From assembly GCA_010028225.1 (NCBI GenBank), contig RGOY01000069.1, positions 1-6,599 on the forward strand: a stretch of DNA of 6,599 nt, given 5' to 3'. The notes beneath the pieces are model-generated. The model did not search any database. It was not told where the DNA came from and saw only the letters and a list, made by a program, of their open reading frames with translations. Source of the DNA: Actinomycetota bacterium. GTDB taxonomy: Bacteria > Actinomycetota > Actinomycetes > Nanopelagicales > Nanopelagicaceae. Every line of letters begins with the position of its first letter. Position 1 is the stretch's first letter. A program made the translations under genes and the position numbers. Below are positions 5,210 to 6,599 of this stretch, piece after piece.

Positions 5210-6360
5210 TGTTTGAGGCTCATAGATCCGATGCGCTAAAGCCGGATTTCAACGAGAAAGTCTCGATGCTCGGTCTCACCTATGACGATGTTCTCCTTCT
5301 TCCAGATGCCTCCGATGTGGTGCCCAGTGAGGTTGAAACTTCGACACAGCTAACGCGAAACATTCGCCTCTCAGTGCCGCTTGTGTCATCAGCGATGGAT
5401 ACCGTTACCGAGTCGGCGATGGCGATCGCCATGGCCAGGGCTGGTGGAATCGGCATCATCCATCGAAATCTCGCAGTTGATGAACAAGTCACTCACGTCA
5501 AACTCGTCAAAGGCGCATCGTTATTGGCGGGCGCCGCTGTCGGGGTTGGCGACGATGGATTTGAACGAGCGCAGGCATTGATAGATGTTGGAGTGGATGT
5601 CGTTGTCGTTGATACCGCTCATGGCCATCACCGTGCGGTGCTTGATGCGATTGAGCGAATTAAAAAGGCATTTCCAGAGCAAGAGGTGATTGGTGGAAAT
5701 GTCGCGACGAGAGCGGGCGCACAGGCATTGATAAATGCGGGGGCAGATGCGGTAAAAGTCGGAGTCGGTCCTGGCTCGATTTGCACGACTCGAGTTGTGG
5801 CAGGTGTGGGCGTCCCTCAGATCACTGCAATTATGGAAGCGGCCAAGGCCTGTTTGAAATCAGATGTTCCTTTGATCGCTGACGGTGGGTTGCAATATTC
5901 AGGAGATATCGCAAAGGCCATCGTTGCGGGTGCGGATTCAGTGATGCTTGGTTCACTTCTTGCTGGTTGCGATGAGTCGCCGGGCGAGTTAATTGAGATT
6001 GATGGAAGAAAGTACAAGTCATATCGCGGTATGGGATCACTTGGCGCGATGCAAAGTCGTGGTGAGAAGAAGAGTTATTCGAAAGATCGTTATATGCAAG
6101 ATGATGTCCTAGCCGAAGACAAATTAGTTCCAGAGGGCATCGAAGGAAAAGTTCCGCATCGAGGCAGTGTCGGTGAAGTAGTTCACCAGCTCGTTGGCGG
6201 ACTTCGAAGTGGCATGGGTTATGCCGGTGCACCTGACATTTTGCATCTCAAACGAGATGGCCGATTGGTTCAGATTACTTACGCTGGCTTACAAGAAAGT
6301 CATCCCCATGACGTGGCGCATGTCGCGGATGCGCCCAATTACCGGCAAGCCAAGAACTAA
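5209..6360 (+). CDS. guaB: IMP dehydrogenase lacking CBS (Bateman) domains
   Basis: Cytosolic enzyme that oxidises IMP to XMP with NAD+, the committed step to guanine nucleotides. The TIM barrel begins at LTYDDVLLLP (23-32). SSAMDTVTE and GGIGIIHRN follow, then VDTAHGH (134-140), the catalytic loop GVGPGSICTTR (185-195) with Cys192, IADGGLQYSGD (223-233), YRGMGSLGAM (272-281), and the flap with the Arg294-Tyr295 pair (SKDRYMQ). RVVAGVGVPQ after the cysteine loop marks IMP dehydrogenase rather than GMP reductase. The protein has 383 residues against about 490-500 usual. All the difference lies at one point: VKLVK (97-101) runs straight into GASLLAGAAVG, exactly where the two CBS domains are normally inserted, so nucleotide control by ATP/GTP through that module is absent. 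The reading frame is otherwise intact. The GTG start follows TAGAAT by six bases. guaB3 follows after 38 nt, probably in one operon. Confidence 0.96.
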   Translation: MFEAHRSDALKPDFNEKVSMLGLTYDDVLLLPDASDVVPSEVETSTQLTRNIRLSVPLVSSAMDTVTESAMAIAMARAGGIGIIHRNLAVDEQVTHVKLVKGASLLAGAAVGVGDDGFERAQALIDVGVDVVVVDTAHGHHRAVLDAIERIKKAFPEQEVIGGNVATRAGAQALINAGADAVKVGVGPGSICTTRVVAGVGVPQITAIMEAAKACLKSDVPLIADGGLQYSGDIAKAIVAGADSVMLGSLLAGCDESPGELIEIDGRKYKSYRGMGSLGAMQSRGEKKSYSKDRYMQDDVLAEDKLVPEGIEGKVPHRGSVGEVVHQLVGGLRSGMGYAGAPDILHLKRDGRLVQITYAGLQESHPHDVAHVADAPNYRQAKN

Positions 6361-6381
6361 GCCCAGAGTTGTAGCGAAATC

Positions 6382-6390
6382 AGGAGAGGG
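6382..6390 (+). promoter_or_regulatory. Shine-Dalgarno sequence for guaB3
   Basis: AGGAGAGGG lies eight bases before the ATG at 6399. It supports that start and re-initiation on a guaB-guaB3 mRNA, in contrast to the leaderless first gene. Confidence 0.75.
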
Positions 6391-6398
6391 AGCGAGTC

Positions 6399-6599
6399 AT
6401 GGCCGATATCGAGTTAGCACCAGGAAAGCGCTCGCGAACTGCCTACTCCTTTGACGATATTGCAATCGTCCCAAGTCGCCGAACCCGCGACCACGAAGAG
6501 GCGTCAACGGCGTGGCAGATCGATGCCTACAAGTTTGATCTACCACTCATTGCTGCGCCAATGGATTCAGTTGTTTCCCCCGAGACTGCGATTGCTATC
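6399..6599 (+). CDS. guaB3: GuaB3 family IMP dehydrogenase-related protein, N-terminal part
   Basis: The first 67 codons of a second IMPDH/GMPR-superfamily protein; the rest lies beyond the window. It starts MADIELAPGKRSRTAYSFDD and continues with IVPSRRTRDHEEASTAW (23-39), then DLPLIAAPMDSVVSPE. VPSRRTR..., STAWQ.DAY and the APMDSVVSPE step are the N-terminal pattern of actinobacterial GuaB3 (compare M. tuberculosis GuaB3). It is clearly distinct from its neighbour's LTYDDVLLLP start. GuaB3 proteins lack CBS domains and usually have about 370-390 residues. Their role was long uncertain: annotated as IMP dehydrogenase, while cyanobacterial members have been reported to act as GMP reductases. 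The catalytic loop is not in view, so activity cannot be judged here. It is 38 nt after guaB with its own Shine-Dalgarno sequence, in keeping with the conserved guaB2-guaB3 pair. Confidence 0.93.
   Translation, partial: MADIELAPGKRSRTAYSFDDIAIVPSRRTRDHEEASTAWQIDAYKFDLPLIAAPMDSVVSPETAIAI

Noticed and set aside
5201..5239. ATG at 5201 as a leader ORF before guaB
   Set aside because: The ATG overlaps the -10 box, upstream of the inferred transcription start, so it would not be in the leaderless mRNA.
5209..6360. guaB as GMP reductase (guaC) because of its short length
   Set aside because: The loop GPGSICTTRVVAGVGVPQ and the Arg-Tyr flap pair are IMP dehydrogenase traits; the short length is fully explained by absence of the CBS insert.
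6411..6420. CIRCE-like half site (TTAGCAC)
   Set aside because: No GAGTGCTAA partner at nine bases and the site lies inside guaB3 coding sequence.

Overview
The window comes from an actinobacterium. It carries a WhiB-family iron-sulfur regulator, a GroEL with the histidine-rich C-terminus of the actinobacterial GroEL1 type, and an adjacent guaB/guaB3 pair. Base composition is moderate for the phylum. The secreted protein ends in a basic two-cysteine tag that I associate from memory with small-genome freshwater actinobacteria (Nanopelagicales/acI-like). That finer placement is inference.

Layout, left to right: the 3' part of groEL (+, cut by the window edge); a 171-nt gap with two hairpins; a TerC-family membrane protein (+); a 570-residue secreted protein of unknown function (+) with a Thr/Pro linker and cysteine-containing C-terminal tag; a strong terminator shared by convergent genes; a WhiD/WhiB3-type whiB (-); a GC-rich divergent intergenic region; a MerR-type regulator with a cobalamin-binding half of CarH/LitR type (+); guaB, an IMP dehydrogenase lacking its CBS (Bateman) domains (+); and the first 67 codons of guaB3 (+, cut by the window edge). 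No gap reaches 300 bases; the largest is the 216-nt whiB/regulator divergent region.

The order groEL1 - whiB3/whiD - (regulator) - guaB2 - guaB3 matches a conserved actinobacterial neighbourhood; in Mycobacterium tuberculosis it is groEL1, whiB3, sigD, guaB2, guaB3. Here terC and the secreted-protein gene sit between groEL and whiB. A possibly light- and B12-responsive regulator occupies the interval where M. tuberculosis has sigD.

Three plus-strand transcription units show the same arrangement: a TAG(A)NT-type -10 hexamer, exactly six bases, then a start codon (TAGATT before a tiny frame overlapping terC, TAGAAT before the secreted protein, TAGAAT before guaB). This suggests largely leaderless expression. 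whiB and the downstream operon gene guaB3 have Shine-Dalgarno sequences instead. The most notable points are the CBS-less GuaB, the repeated leaderless promoters including a possible four-codon leader ORF coupled to terC, and the CarH-like regulator beside the guanine nucleotide genes.
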